From assembly GCF_002858925.1 (NCBI RefSeq), contig NZ_PJRS01000015.1, positions 1 through 64,000 on the forward strand: 64,000 bases of DNA, in the 5' to 3' direction. Position numbers and translations under genes: made by a program. The notes beneath the pieces are model-generated. The model was not told the origin of the DNA. It did no database searches and saw only the letters and a program-made list of their open reading frames with translations. The stretch's first letter is position 1. Each line of letters opens with the position of its first letter. This DNA is from Caulobacter zeae (GTDB lineage: Bacteria; Pseudomonadota; Alphaproteobacteria; Caulobacterales; Caulobacteraceae). Of this stretch, positions 18,537-27,753 are shown piece after piece.

Positions 18537-18871
18537 AGCGGCTCCTGATGGTTCTGGGCGCCACGATGGTCCTGGCGGCCTGCTCGACCAGCACGCCTGA
18601 GCCCGCGCCGCCGCCGCCGCCGGAAACCCCCGTGGCACCGCCGGCCATCGCCCTGCCCAAGCCGCCCGAGCCTGAAAAGGACCAGTGCGGCCTCAAGGAG
18701 GCGCAGGCCTTCGTCGGCAAGAACCGCACCCAGCTGCCGGCCCCGGTCGATCCCTCGCGCTGGCGCGTGGCCTGCACCACCTGCCCGGTGACCATGGACT
18801 ACCGCGCCGACCGCCTGAACATCCTGTTCAACCCCGACACCGGGGTGGTGCAGCAGGTGAAGTGCGGCTGA
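18533..18871 (+). CDS. Lipoprotein with peptidase-inhibitor I78 domain
   Basis: A 112-residue protein with a lipoprotein signal peptide (MKRLLMVLGATMVLAAC, lipobox LAAC with the lipidated Cys at 17), a Pro-rich linker of about 30 residues, then an I78-type domain: CGLKEAQAFVGKNRTQLP, RVACTTCPVTMDYRADRLNILFNPDTGVV. Members of this family include small serine-protease inhibitors. The CTTC pair is unusual for the family and may form a disulfide. It overlaps holC by 4 bases, so it is probably co-translated. Likely anchored in the periplasm. Confidence 0.82.
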   Translation: MKRLLMVLGATMVLAACSTSTPEPAPPPPPETPVAPPAIALPKPPEPEKDQCGLKEAQAFVGKNRTQLPAPVDPSRWRVACTTCPVTMDYRADRLNILFNPDTGVVQQVKCG

Positions 18872-18898
18872 GGCTGTTTCCACCATTCCCTCAAAGGT

Positions 18899-19045
18899 CG
18901 TCATCCCGGAAAGCGCGCAGCGCTTATCCGGGGGCCAGGGGGGGGGGCCGGGCGCGGCGATGAGGTTCGCATTTTCGGCGGTTGCCGCGTCGTTGCGCGC
19001 CGCCTCTGGGTCCCGGCTCTCTGCTTCGCTGCGGCCGGATGACGA
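18899..19045. repeat. Imperfect inverted element in a gene-free gap
   Basis: The 323-base gap between the I78 lipoprotein and the GH5 gene carries CGTCATCCCGG at its left and CCGGATGACG at its right, with a run of ten G (18938-18947) and GGGTCCCGGCTCTCTGCTTCG inside. The inner wording is shared with 175-250. I see no ORF with a ribosome binding site. It looks like a small non-coding mobile-type or structural repeat. Confidence 0.5.
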
Positions 19046-19194
19046 GCACGGTGGATGCTTAGCATTTTCGCCTAACCATTTGTCCTGATGGACAAATGCG
19101 GAGTCCATCTAGACAGAATCCAAGTCCCCGGGCCAAGTCTCCGCGCGACGTCGCGGCGCTCCCAACCAGCCGTGCGCGCCTGGGGAGTTTGAGC

Positions 19195-20904
19195 ATGAAG
19201 TTCGCCGCCGTCCTGGCCGCCGCCGCCTCGTTGCTGGCCGTTTCCTCCGCCTTCGCCGCCGATCCCGCCGCGCCGCCGTCCGGGCTTCAATGGCTGAAGG
19301 CGAAAGACGGCCGCATCGTCGACGAGACCGGCGCGCCGGTGATCCTGCGCGGCATGGGCCTGGGCGGCTGGATGCTGCAGGAGGGCTACATGCTGCGCCT
19401 GTCCAAGCTGGGACAGGAGCACGTCATCCGCGGCAAGGTCGCGGCCCTGGTCGGCGCCGACCGCGAGGCGGCGATCCACACCGCCTGGCTCGACAACCAC
19501 ACCACCAAGGCCGACATCGACTACATGGCCGCCGCCGGCTTCAATTCGGTGCGCCTGCCGATGCACTACGCGCTCTTGACCCTGCCGGCCGACCAGGAGC
19601 CCGTTCCCGGCGCCGACACCTGGAAGGAGGACGGCTTCAGGCGCATCGACGACCTCCTGGCCTGGACCAAGGCCGCCGGCATGCACCTGATCCTGGACCT
19701 GCACGCCGCGCCGGGCGGGCAGGGCAACGACCTGGCCATCTCCGACCGCGATCCGGCCAAGCCGTCGCTGTGGGAGAGCCCGGAGAACCAGCGCAAGACC
19801 ATCGCCCTCTGGAAGAAGCTCGCCGACCGCTACAAGGACGAGCCGGCCATCGGCGCCTACGACGTCCTCAACGAGCCCAACTGGGACTTCGACAAGCCGG
19901 CTGCGAAGAACGGCTGCGGCGACGAGAAGCAGGACCTGCTCTGGGACTTCCAGCGCCGCGTCACCGCGGCCATCCGCGAGGTCGACCAGCGCCACCTGGT
20001 GATCATCGAGGGCAACTGCTGGGGCAACAACTACAAGAGCATGGGCAAGCCGTGGGACGGCAACATGGCCCTGTCGTTCCACAAGTACTGGAACCGCAAC
20101 GACGAGGCCGCCCTCGAGCCGTTCCTGAAGCTGCGCGAGGAAACCGGGTTGCCGGTGTGGCTGGGCGAGTCGGGCGAGAACTCCAACGTCTGGTTCGCCG
20201 ACGCGATCCGGCTGGTCGAGAGCCACGGCGTCGGCTGGGCCTTCTGGCCCCAGAAGAAGATCGGCTTCAACCAGCCCCTGCAGATCGAGGTCGGCCCCGA
20301 CTACGACGCCGTGGCCGCCACCCTGACGGGCGAGGCCATGGCGCCCGTCTCGGCCGACAAGGCCTATGCGGTGCTGATGAAGCTGGCCTCGCACGACGTG
20401 CGCTTCGAGAACAACACCGCCTATCCCGACGTGCTCGACGCCATGCTGCGCCAGCCGCACGATGCGACGGCCCGGCCGTTCAAGCCGCATCGGATCGCCG
20501 CCAAGGGCGGGACGATCAGGGCCGTCGACTACGACCTCGGCCCCATCGGCAAGGCCTACTGGGACAAGGACGCCGCCAACTACCACGTCGCCACCGGCGG
20601 CGAACGCACGCTCTGGAACAACGGCCGCACCGGCCGCAACGACGGCGTCGACATCGCCCTCGACGGCAAGGGCGTCACCGATTTCACCGCCGGCGAATGG
20701 CTGCGCTACACGGTCACCGCCGACCGGGCCGGGACCTATGCGGTGCGTATCGAGGGGCGGGGACCGATGACCGTGTCGGCCAATGGCGGCGCCGGCGCAG
20801 CCTCAGGCGGTTCGGTGGGCCTGCTGGCCGGGACCAACGTGCTGGTGCTGAAGTCCGACGGCGCGGCGGAGGCGGTGTCTGTGAGCCTGAACCCTCTCCC
20901 ATAG
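19195..20904 (+). CDS. Secreted glycoside hydrolase family 5-like enzyme with C-terminal sugar-binding-like domain
   Basis: A 569-residue exported enzyme. Signal peptide at 1-21 (MKFAAVLAAAASLLAVSSAFA). The TIM-barrel shows GMGLGGWMLQEGYML, FNSVRLPMHY, LILDLHAAPGGQGND, the acid/base Glu in YDVLNEPNWDF (near residue 226) and the nucleophile Glu in VWLGESGENSN (near 325), matching clan GH-A/GH5. After about residue 430 a second domain (VDYDLGPIGKAYWD, NDGVDIALD, AGEWLRYTVTADRAGTYAVRIEG) resembles CBM6/CBM35-type beta-sandwiches. Substrate is probably a beta-glucan or related polysaccharide, but this is inference. Its stop codon lies in a palindromic repeat. Confidence 0.85.
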   Translation: MKFAAVLAAAASLLAVSSAFAADPAAPPSGLQWLKAKDGRIVDETGAPVILRGMGLGGWMLQEGYMLRLSKLGQEHVIRGKVAALVGADREAAIHTAWLDNHTTKADIDYMAAAGFNSVRLPMHYALLTLPADQEPVPGADTWKEDGFRRIDDLLAWTKAAGMHLILDLHAAPGGQGNDLAISDRDPAKPSLWESPENQRKTIALWKKLADRYKDEPAIGAYDVLNEPNWDFDKPAAKNGCGDEKQDLLWDFQRRVTAAIREVDQRHLVIIEGNCWGNNYKSMGKPWDGNMALSFHKYWNRNDEAALEPFLKLREETGLPVWLGESGENSNVWFADAIRLVESHGVGWAFWPQKKIGFNQPLQIEVGPDYDAVAATLTGEAMAPVSADKAYAVLMKLASHDVRFENNTAYPDVLDAMLRQPHDATARPFKPHRIAAKGGTIRAVDYDLGPIGKAYWDKDAANYHVATGGERTLWNNGRTGRNDGVDIALDGKGVTDFTAGEWLRYTVTADRAGTYAVRIEGRGPMTVSANGGAGAASGGSVGLLAGTNVLVLKSDGAAEAVSVSLNPLP

Positions 20905-20911
20905 GGAGAGG
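20887..20911. repeat. Half repeat unit overlapping the GH5 stop
   Basis: CCCTCTCCC ATA GGGAGAGGG forms a perfect hairpin that contains the GH5 stop codon TAG. The sequence is of the CT-rich family B seen in full at 42626-42845. Only one half of a pair is present. Confidence 0.6.
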
Positions 20912-20918
20912 GGCCCCC

Positions 20919-21070
20919 CCTGCGACGTCCATATCGCCTTCCAGCGCAGCTGGACGGCCGTTGGCGGCATGCAATACGAGTTTCAGCGCGATCGATCGCC
21001 GGCTTGGCCTGGCATCGCCAAGGCGCTCGAGGCGTACGAAGCGGAGGAAGCTCGGCGTAAGCGCCGCTAG
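20919..21070 (+). pseudogene. Possible gene remnant after the GH5 repeat
   Basis: One frame is open from about 20919 to the stop at 21070 and reads CDVHIAFQRSWTAVGG, then MQYEFQRDRSPAWPGIAKAL, then EAYEAEEARRKRR. It looks like a protein C-terminus (amphipathic, basic end) but has no proper start other than ATG 20969, which would give only 33 residues. I do not recognise it. It could be the tail of a gene whose front was lost, or a small real gene. Confidence 0.3.
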
Positions 21071-21477
21071 CGCTTGCCCAGGCCCGGGAACATAGCCGCC
21101 TCGCCGTCGAAGACGCCCAGATAGCCAAGCTCGCCAAGCAGCGGCGTCAGGTCTTCCAGCTTGTCGGCCTGGGCGCGCGCCGTCGCCAGTTCGCTGGGGC
21201 GGCCGGTCTGGTCGTGCAGGCGATAGACCGTCCACATCTTGCCCTTGGGGGCAGCGGCGCCCGGGGCGAGATAGCGGTGCTCCCAGCCCACCAGGGCGGG
21301 CGTGCGGCCGATCTCGACGTCGAACGGACGGTCGCGGAAGGCCAGGTCCATCTCCAGCCGCGTGGCCTCGGCCAGGCGCTGGTCGAGCCAGGTCGCGAAG
21401 GCTTCCAGCACGGCGGCGGCCGACAACCCTTCGGGGTTGGCGACAACGTGGTTGCGGCTGGAAAGGGCTGCGGTCAT
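21067..21477 (-). CDS. Conserved hypothetical protein
   Basis: A 136-residue soluble protein of unknown function. It has no signal peptide or membrane helix. Features: an N-terminal helix (LSAAAVLEAFATWLDQRLAEATRLEMDLAF), a beta-rich centre (VGWEHRYLAPG, KGKMWTVYRLHDQTG) and a C-terminal helical part ending in FPGLGKR. Codon use matches the core genome, supporting a real gene. It is convergent with the remnant at 20919-21070 (4-base overlap) and sits downstream of the ABC-F gene on the same strand. Confidence 0.7.
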   Translation of the reverse strand: MTAALSSRNHVVANPEGLSAAAVLEAFATWLDQRLAEATRLEMDLAFRDRPFDVEIGRTPALVGWEHRYLAPGAAAPKGKMWTVYRLHDQTGRPSELATARAQADKLEDLTPLLGELGYLGVFDGEAAMFPGLGKR

Positions 21478-21555
21478 GGCCGCATTGATAGGCCCGAAGG
21501 TCTGTCGGAACGGCTAAAGCTCTTGGTTTACTGGCGTTTACCGAGAGTTGCGGAT

Positions 21556-23430
21556 CTAGCCCTCGGCCTCGGCCAGCTGTTCGGCCAGCTCCATCCAGGC
21601 GGCCTCGGCCTCGTCGAGCTTGGCCTTGGCGTTGTCGCGACGCTTTTCCAGCTCCGGAACCTTGGCCGGCGTCTTCACATAGAGCTGCGGGTCGGCCAGC
21701 TGGGCTTCCAGTTCGGCCAGGTCGCGGGTCTTGCGGTTCATCACCTGCTCGGCGGCCTCGACCTTGCGGCGCAGGGGCTCGACGGCGACCTTCTTCGGAG
21801 CGGCCGGGGAGGCGGCCTCCGTCTTGGCCGGTTCGCGCGCCACCTGGGTGGGCTTCACCGCCTGCTTGGCGCGCTCCAGCACGAACTTGGCGTAGTCGTC
21901 CATGTCGCCGTCGAACGGCACGACCTTGCCGTCGGCGGCCAGCCACAGGCGATCGGCCACCAGCTCCATCAGCGAGCGGTCATGGGTGATCAGCAGCACA
22001 GCGCCCTCATAGTCGTTCAGCGCGTCGAGCAGGGCCCGGCGGCTGTCGATGTCGAGGTGGTTGGTCGGTTCGTCCAGGATCAGGACGTGCGGGGCGTCCA
22101 TGGCCACGAGATTGAGCAGCAGGCGGGCGCGCTCGCCGCCCGACAGGTTGGCCACCGTGGTGTCCTGCTTGTCGAAGTTCAGGCCCCACTGGGCCAGGCG
22201 CGAGCGGCGCGAGGATTCGCTGGCGTCCGGCATGGCCCGGCGGACGATCTCCAGCGGCGTGTCCTTGGGATCCATCGCCTCGATCTGGTGCTGGTGGAAC
22301 CAGCCGACCTTCATCTTCTTGTCGCGGTGCAGCTCGCCCTTCTGGATGTCCAGCGCGCCGGCGATCATCTTGGCGAAGGTCGACTTGCCCGCGCCGTTGA
22401 CGCCCAGCAGGCCGATGCGGTCGTCCAGGTCCATGCGCAGGTTGAGGCTCTTGAGGATCGCGCGGCCGGCCTCGTAGCCGACGTCGGCCTTCTCCAGCCG
22501 GATCAGCGGCGGGGCCAGGGGCTTGGGCGGCGAGGGGAGGGTGAAGGGCGCGACGCGCTCCTCGATGGTGGTCGCCACCGGCTCCATCTTGGCCAGGCGC
22601 TTCATGCGCGACTGGGCTTGGGCGGCCTTGGAGGCCTTGGCCTTGAAGCGGTCGACGAAGGCCTGCAGGTGGGCGCGCTCGGCGTCCTGCTTGGCTTTCG
22701 CCGACAGTTGCAGGCGAGCCTTTTCGGCGCGGCGCTTTTCGAAGTCGTCGTAGCCGCCGACATAGAGCTCCAGCTTGCCGCCGGCCAGGTGCAGCATGTG
22801 CGTGCAGCTGTTGTTGAGCAGTTCGCGGTCGTGGCTGACGATCAGGGCGGTGTGCGGGTACTTCTTCAGCCGCGCTTCCAGCCAGAGGGCGCCTTCCAGG
22901 TCGAGATAGTTGGTCGGTTCGTCGAGCAGCAGCATGTCGGGTTCGGCGAACAGCGCGGCGGCCAGGGCCACGCGCATCCGCCAACCGCCCGAGAACTCGC
23001 TCATCGGCCGTTGCAGGTCGTCCTGGGAAAAGCCGAGGCCCGCCAGGATTTCCGAGGCCCGGGCCGGGGCCGAGTCGGCGTCGATCTCGATCAGCCGGCC
23101 CCAGATCTCGCCCATCTCCTCCGGATCGGCGGTCTCCAGGCGCGTCAGCAGGGCATGGCGCTCCTCGTCGGCCTCGAGCACGGTGTCGAGCAGGCTGACG
23201 GGCGTCGCCGGGTGCTCCTGGTCGACCGAGCCGATGCGGGCGTTCTTGGGCAGGCTGATTTCGTCGCCGGCGGCGACCAGATGGCCCAGGATCAGCTTGA
23301 ACAGCGTCGACTTGCCCACGCCGTTGCGGCCGATCAAGCCGACCTTCGCGCCGGGCGGCAGGCTGACGGTCGCCTTTTCGAAGAACCGGCGTCCCCAGGC
23401 GTCAAAAGTAAGGTCGTTGATCTGAAGCAT
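21556..23430 (-). CDS. ABC-F family ATPase (Uup/YheS-like)
   Basis: A 624-residue soluble protein with two ABC domains and no membrane segments, the ABC-F layout. Domain 1: Walker [11 protein letters not shown] (near 35), signature FSGGWRMR, Walker [12 protein letters not shown]. Linker about 235-310 with charged helices. Domain 2: [31 protein letters not shown]-terminal coiled coil rich in Ala, Glu and Lys (about 560-620) is as in Uup. Such proteins act on ribosomes or in translation quality control. It is divergent from ndk. Confidence 0.93.
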   Translation of the reverse strand: MLQINDLTFDAWGRRFFEKATVSLPPGAKVGLIGRNGVGKSTLFKLILGHLVAAGDEISLPKNARIGSVDQEHPATPVSLLDTVLEADEERHALLTRLETADPEEMGEIWGRLIEIDADSAPARASEILAGLGFSQDDLQRPMSEFSGGWRMRVALAAALFAEPDMLLLDEPTNYLDLEGALWLEARLKKYPHTALIVSHDRELLNNSCTHMLHLAGGKLELYVGGYDDFEKRRAEKARLQLSAKAKQDAERAHLQAFVDRFKAKASKAAQAQSRMKRLAKMEPVATTIEERVAPFTLPSPPKPLAPPLIRLEKADVGYEAGRAILKSLNLRMDLDDRIGLLGVNGAGKSTFAKMIAGALDIQKGELHRDKKMKVGWFHQHQIEAMDPKDTPLEIVRRAMPDASESSRRSRLAQWGLNFDKQDTTVANLSGGERARLLLNLVAMDAPHVLILDEPTNHLDIDSRRALLDALNDYEGAVLLITHDRSLMELVADRLWLAADGKVVPFDGDMDDYAKFVLERAKQAVKPTQVAREPAKTEAASPAAPKKVAVEPLRRKVEAAEQVMNRKTRDLAELEAQLADPQLYVKTPAKVPELEKRRDNAKAKLDEAEAAWMELAEQLAEAEG

Positions 23431-23444
23431 CTGGGAACGCGGGG

Positions 23445-23473
23445 TTGGCGGGGAGGAGGCGCACGGCTATAAG
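23445..23473 (+). promoter_or_regulatory. Predicted housekeeping promoter of ndk
   Basis: TTGGCG (23445-23450), a 17-base spacer and TATAAG (23468-23473) lie 46 bases upstream of the ndk ATG. The spacing is ideal for a sigma-70-type promoter; GGCTATAAG also recurs before other genes in this window (e.g. 51845). Confidence 0.6.
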
Positions 23474-23518
23474 CCCGCAACCTCCCAATTCACAAACTTT
23501 CTCTGTGAGATTTTCGGA

Positions 23519-23938
23519 ATGACCGAACGCACCTTCTCGATCCTGAAGCCCGACGCGACCCGCCGCAACATCACCGGCAAGATCAACGCCGTGATCGAGG
23601 AAGCTGGTCTGCGCATCGTCGCCCAGCGTCGCGTCCACCTGACCGAAGCTCAGGCCAAGAAATTCTACGAAGTCCACGCCGAGCGCCCGTTCTACGGTGA
23701 ACTCGTCGCCCAGATGACCGCCGAGCCGGTCGTCGTGCAGGTCCTGGAAGCCGAAGGCGCCGTGGCCAAGTACCGCGAAGTCATGGGCGCTACGAACCCG
23801 GACAACGCCGCCGAAGGCACCATCCGCAAGCTGTTCGCCCTGTCGATCGGCGAAAACTCGGTCCACGGTTCGGACAGCCTCGAGAACGCCGGCATCGAAA
23901 TCGCCCAGTTCTTCACCGACGCCGACATCGTCGGCTAA
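23519..23938 (+). CDS. ndk: Nucleoside diphosphate kinase
   Basis: A 139-residue enzyme that equilibrates nucleoside tri- and diphosphates by a phosphohistidine ping-pong mechanism. The catalytic His is in ENSVHGSDS near residue 118; other signatures are [13 protein letters not shown] at the N-terminus, ERPFYGELV and the [17 protein letters not shown] segment. Length is normal for the bacterial form. It has its own promoter and a strong terminator, so it is a single-gene unit. Confidence 0.98.
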   Translation: MTERTFSILKPDATRRNITGKINAVIEEAGLRIVAQRRVHLTEAQAKKFYEVHAERPFYGELVAQMTAEPVVVQVLEAEGAVAKYREVMGATNPDNAAEGTIRKLFALSIGENSVHGSDSLENAGIEIAQFFTDADIVG

Positions 23939-23960
23939 GGCTTTCGAGCTTTAGGTTATG

Positions 23961-23999
23961 AAAAGGCCGGCGGGGCGACCCGCCGGCCTTTTTGTTTTT
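23961..23999 (+). terminator. Intrinsic terminator of ndk
   Basis: AAAAGGCCGGCGGG pairs with CCCGCCGGCCTTTT over a GCGA loop and is followed by TTTGTTTTT. A textbook rho-independent terminator 22 bases after the ndk stop. Confidence 0.92.
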
Positions 24000-24010
24000 G
24001 GAGCGCGGGA

Positions 24011-24508
24011 ATGATCGACGCCAAGAGCCTGAGCGGGCTTGTGGAGCGCGAGCTGGAGGCGATCGCCGACGCAAGGGTCAGGGATCACGTCAGGAGCCTG
24101 CTTGTCGAACCCAGGCCGATCCTGCGCGACTGGGACTATGGCGAACCTGGCCAGCAGTACGTCTGCTGGACCATCGTCGAGGACCTCGCCCGTTCCAGGG
24201 TGGCCATCGCCTATTGCGAACAGGGTTTCGGCCCGGCCAACCCATGGGGTCTGGTCTGGACACGCGACGACGGGGGCGGCGAGGGATCGATCGGCATGGA
24301 CAGCGCCTGGTTCTTCACGCTGGAAGAGGCGGTCTACGAATCCGTGGCGTCCGCGCTGCCCATCTGGCGGTTTTACGGGCGAGACGGTGCGCTCAGCGAG
24401 GAAATGGATTGGGAGGCCGCCTGGAAGGCGTGCGCAACTCTGCGAGCAGCGGACCCGGACGGGCTCTACGGCGTGGATCGCGCTTGCAAGGGGCCTCCGG
24501 CGGACTGA
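24011..24508 (+). CDS. Hypothetical protein, atypical codon use
   Basis: A 165-residue soluble acidic protein that I do not recognise. It has an N-terminal helical region, a beta-rich centre with many aromatic residues (RDWDYGEPGQQYVCWTIVED, NPWGLVWTRDD, DSAWFFTLEEAV) and a short C-terminal tail. It starts only 12 bases after the ndk terminator. Three AGG arginine codons occur within ten codons (residues 22-30), unlike the CGC-dominated neighbours, which suggests transfer. The size and Trp/Asp-rich make-up recall stand-alone immunity-type proteins, but that is only a guess. Confidence 0.65.
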   Translation: MIDAKSLSGLVERELEAIADARVRDHVRSLLVEPRPILRDWDYGEPGQQYVCWTIVEDLARSRVAIAYCEQGFGPANPWGLVWTRDDGGGEGSIGMDSAWFFTLEEAVYESVASALPIWRFYGRDGALSEEMDWEAAWKACATLRAADPDGLYGVDRACKGPPAD

Positions 24509-24513
24509 GCGCC

Positions 24514-25095
24514 TTAAAGCCCCCGCACGAACGCGCTCAGCACCGCCGGATAGAGCTTGTGTTCTTCCACCAGCACCCGCGCCGCCAGGGCATGATCGTC
24601 GTCGCCGGTCTCGATCGCCACGCGGGCCTGGCCTAGAATCGGGCCTTCGTCGACGCCCGCCGTGACCAGGTGCACGGTGCAGCCGGCCTCGGCCTCGCCG
24701 GCGGCGATGGCGCGGGCGTGGGTGTCGAGGCCCGGATACTTGGGCAGCAGGGACGGATGGATGTTCAGCATCCGGCCTTCCCAGGCGTCGACCAGGAAGG
24801 GCGTCAGGATCCGCATGTAGCCGGCCAGGGCGATGACCTCGATCCCGCGCTCGCGCAGGGCCGCATCGACCGCGCGTTCATGCGCCTGCCGGTCCTTGCC
24901 GTACGGCTTGCTCTCGACGCACAGCGCCTCGATCCCGGCGGCCTGCGCCGTGGCGAGGCCTCCGGCGTCGGCCTTGTTGGCCAGAACCAGAGCGATCTCG
25001 AACGGGCAGGCCGGGTCCTGGGCGGCGCGGACCAGGGCTTCCATGTTGGAGCCCCGGCCCGAGATCAGGGCGGCGACTTTTGTTCTGGTGGTCAC
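24514..25095 (-). CDS. purN: Phosphoribosylglycinamide formyltransferase
   Basis: A 193-residue GART enzyme that formylates GAR with 10-formyl-THF in purine synthesis. Signatures: LISGRGSNMEALV at the N-terminus, LAGYMRILTPFLV, the catalytic Asn/His/Asp set in LNIHPSLLPKYPGLDTHARAI and TVHLVTAGVDEGPILGQARV. It follows purM in the same direction with a family A repeat in between, and is convergent with the hypothetical gene at 24011. Confidence 0.97.
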   Translation of the reverse strand: MTTRTKVAALISGRGSNMEALVRAAQDPACPFEIALVLANKADAGGLATAQAAGIEALCVESKPYGKDRQAHERAVDAALRERGIEVIALAGYMRILTPFLVDAWEGRMLNIHPSLLPKYPGLDTHARAIAAGEAEAGCTVHLVTAGVDEGPILGQARVAIETGDDDHALAARVLVEEHKLYPAVLSAFVRGL

Positions 25096-25115
25096 GCGGC
25101 GGCTTTCGTGGAACC

Positions 25116-25204
25116 GCCCTCGTCCTTCGACGGGCTCAGGATGAGGGCTACTGAGGCGCTTGAACTGAAATCCTCATCCTGAGCTTGTCGAAGGACGAGG
25201 ATTT
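25116..25204. repeat. Paired inverted palindromic repeat (family A copy 3)
   Basis: Left unit GCCCTCGTCCTTCGACGGGCTCAG and its partner arm, right unit TCCTCATCCTGAGCTTGTCG and its arm. It lies within the purM-purN pair, so the transcript would carry two adjacent hairpins. Confidence 0.85.
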
Positions 25205-25215
25205 CACTCAGCCGA

Positions 25216-26265
<1,050 letters not shown>

Positions 26266-26378
26266 CTGTGGTTCCAGGCCCTCGGCGACCCTTGTTCGGC
26301 GCTTTGGGACAGAAAAGTGGCTGCTCCGCAACGCTTGACGCTTGCAGACTCGGGGGTGCGCGAGGCTATTAGCAGCCG

Positions 26379-27548
26379 ATGACGCCGATCACCACCACCG
26401 CCGAGCTGGCGGAGTTCTGTAATGGTTTGAAGGGGCAGCCCTTCATCGCCGTGGACACCGAGTTCATGCGCGAGACCACCTATTGGCCCAAGCTCTGCCT
26501 GATCCAGGTCGCTTCGCCCGTTTCCGACGCGGTGATCGATCCGCTGGCGGAGGGCATCGACCTCGAGCCGCTGCTCGAGCTGATGCGCGACGAGACCCTC
26601 TTGAAGGTGTTCCACGCCGCTCGTCAGGATGTCGAGATCTTCAATAATCTCAAGGCGATGCCTACGCCTCTGTTCGACACCCAGGTGGCCGGCATGGCTG
26701 CGGGTTTCGGCGAGCAGATCGCCTATGACGCCCTCGTGCGCCAGATGCTTAAGATCGAGATCGACAAGTCGAGCCGCTTCACCGACTGGGCGCGCCGTCC
26801 GCTGACCGACGCCCAGCTGGCTTACGCCCTGGCCGACGTGACGCATCTGGCGCGCTTGTTCCCGGTGCTGCGCGATCGCCTCCAGGAATCAGGCCGCCTG
26901 GCCTGGGTGGAGGAGGAGATGAAGGCGCTGAGCGATCCGGCCGCCTATGACGTCGATCCGGAGAAGGCCTGGCGCCGCCTGCGTCCGCGCAAGACGCAAG
27001 CCAAGTACCTGGCCGTCTTCAAGTCGGTCTCGGCCTGGCGCGAGCGCACGGCTCAGCAACGTGACCAGCCGCGCGGCCGCATCCTCAAGGACGAGGCCAT
27101 CGACGAGCTGGCCACCCAGGCCCCGACCTCGCTGGAGGGGCTCAACACCCTGCGCGGCGTGCCCAAGGGCTTCGGCGGCAGCAAGTTCGGTCCCGACCTG
27201 ATCGCCGCGATCAAGGCCGCCCTGGCCGATCCCGAGGGCTACGCCCCCGTGGTCGACAAGCCCGGTCCGCCGCCGCCGCCTTCGGCCGGCGCCGTGGTCG
27301 AACTGCTCAAGGTGCTGCTCAAGGCCCGCGCCGAGGAAGCCGGCGTGGCCTCCAAGCTGATCGCCACCGTCTCGGACCTGGAAAAGATCGCCGCCGACGA
27401 CGAGGCCGATACGCCGGCCCTGCAGGGCTGGCGTCGCGAGGCCTTCGGCAGCGACGCTCTCAAGATCAAGCGGGGCGAACTGGCCCTGGTGCTCGACGGC
27501 GTCAAGGTCCGCGTCGTGGAAGTTCGCCGGACCCCGCGTCCGGCCTGA
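26379..27548 (+). CDS. rnd: Ribonuclease D
   Basis: A 389-residue 3'-5' exoribonuclease that trims tRNA and other structured RNA 3' ends. The DEDDy exonuclease domain shows the acidic pair in AVDTEFMRE (residues 24-32), the Asp in [11 protein letters not shown], and the Tyr/Asp pair in [11 protein letters not shown]. One HRDC domain follows (about 205-285). The last 100 residues are longer than in short forms. A GC-rich hairpin without a long T run (27560-27592) follows the stop. Confidence 0.95.
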   Translation: MTPITTTAELAEFCNGLKGQPFIAVDTEFMRETTYWPKLCLIQVASPVSDAVIDPLAEGIDLEPLLELMRDETLLKVFHAARQDVEIFNNLKAMPTPLFDTQVAGMAAGFGEQIAYDALVRQMLKIEIDKSSRFTDWARRPLTDAQLAYALADVTHLARLFPVLRDRLQESGRLAWVEEEMKALSDPAAYDVDPEKAWRRLRPRKTQAKYLAVFKSVSAWRERTAQQRDQPRGRILKDEAIDELATQAPTSLEGLNTLRGVPKGFGGSKFGPDLIAAIKAALADPEGYAPVVDKPGPPPPPSAGAVVELLKVLLKARAEEAGVASKLIATVSDLEKIAADDEADTPALQGWRREAFGSDALKIKRGELALVLDGVKVRVVEVRRTPRPA

Positions 27549-27753
27549 TCGAGACCTGTCGGCGGCGCGACTCAAAAGAGGGTTGCGCCGCCGTCGTCTC
27601 CGGCGCGAAGTGCAAGCGACGTCTTTGTGCAAGACGCCACAGGCGCCTCATGGCCGACATGCTTTGAAAAATGATTGTTGACCTCCGGGCGCTATAAGCG
27701 TCGCGGGGGCAGTCGGCTGTGGGGACGGCCGAAGACTGGGGAACTAGGTCGAG

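Noticed and set aside
27560..27592. Strong terminator after rnd
   Set aside because: The hairpin GGCGGCGC/GCGCCGCC is good but no T run follows, so I did not list it as an intrinsic terminator.
27678..27698. TTGACC and TATAAG before the hybrid kinase as a promoter
   Set aside because: The spacing is only nine bases, too short for a sigma-70-type promoter, although the TATAAG itself may be a -10.
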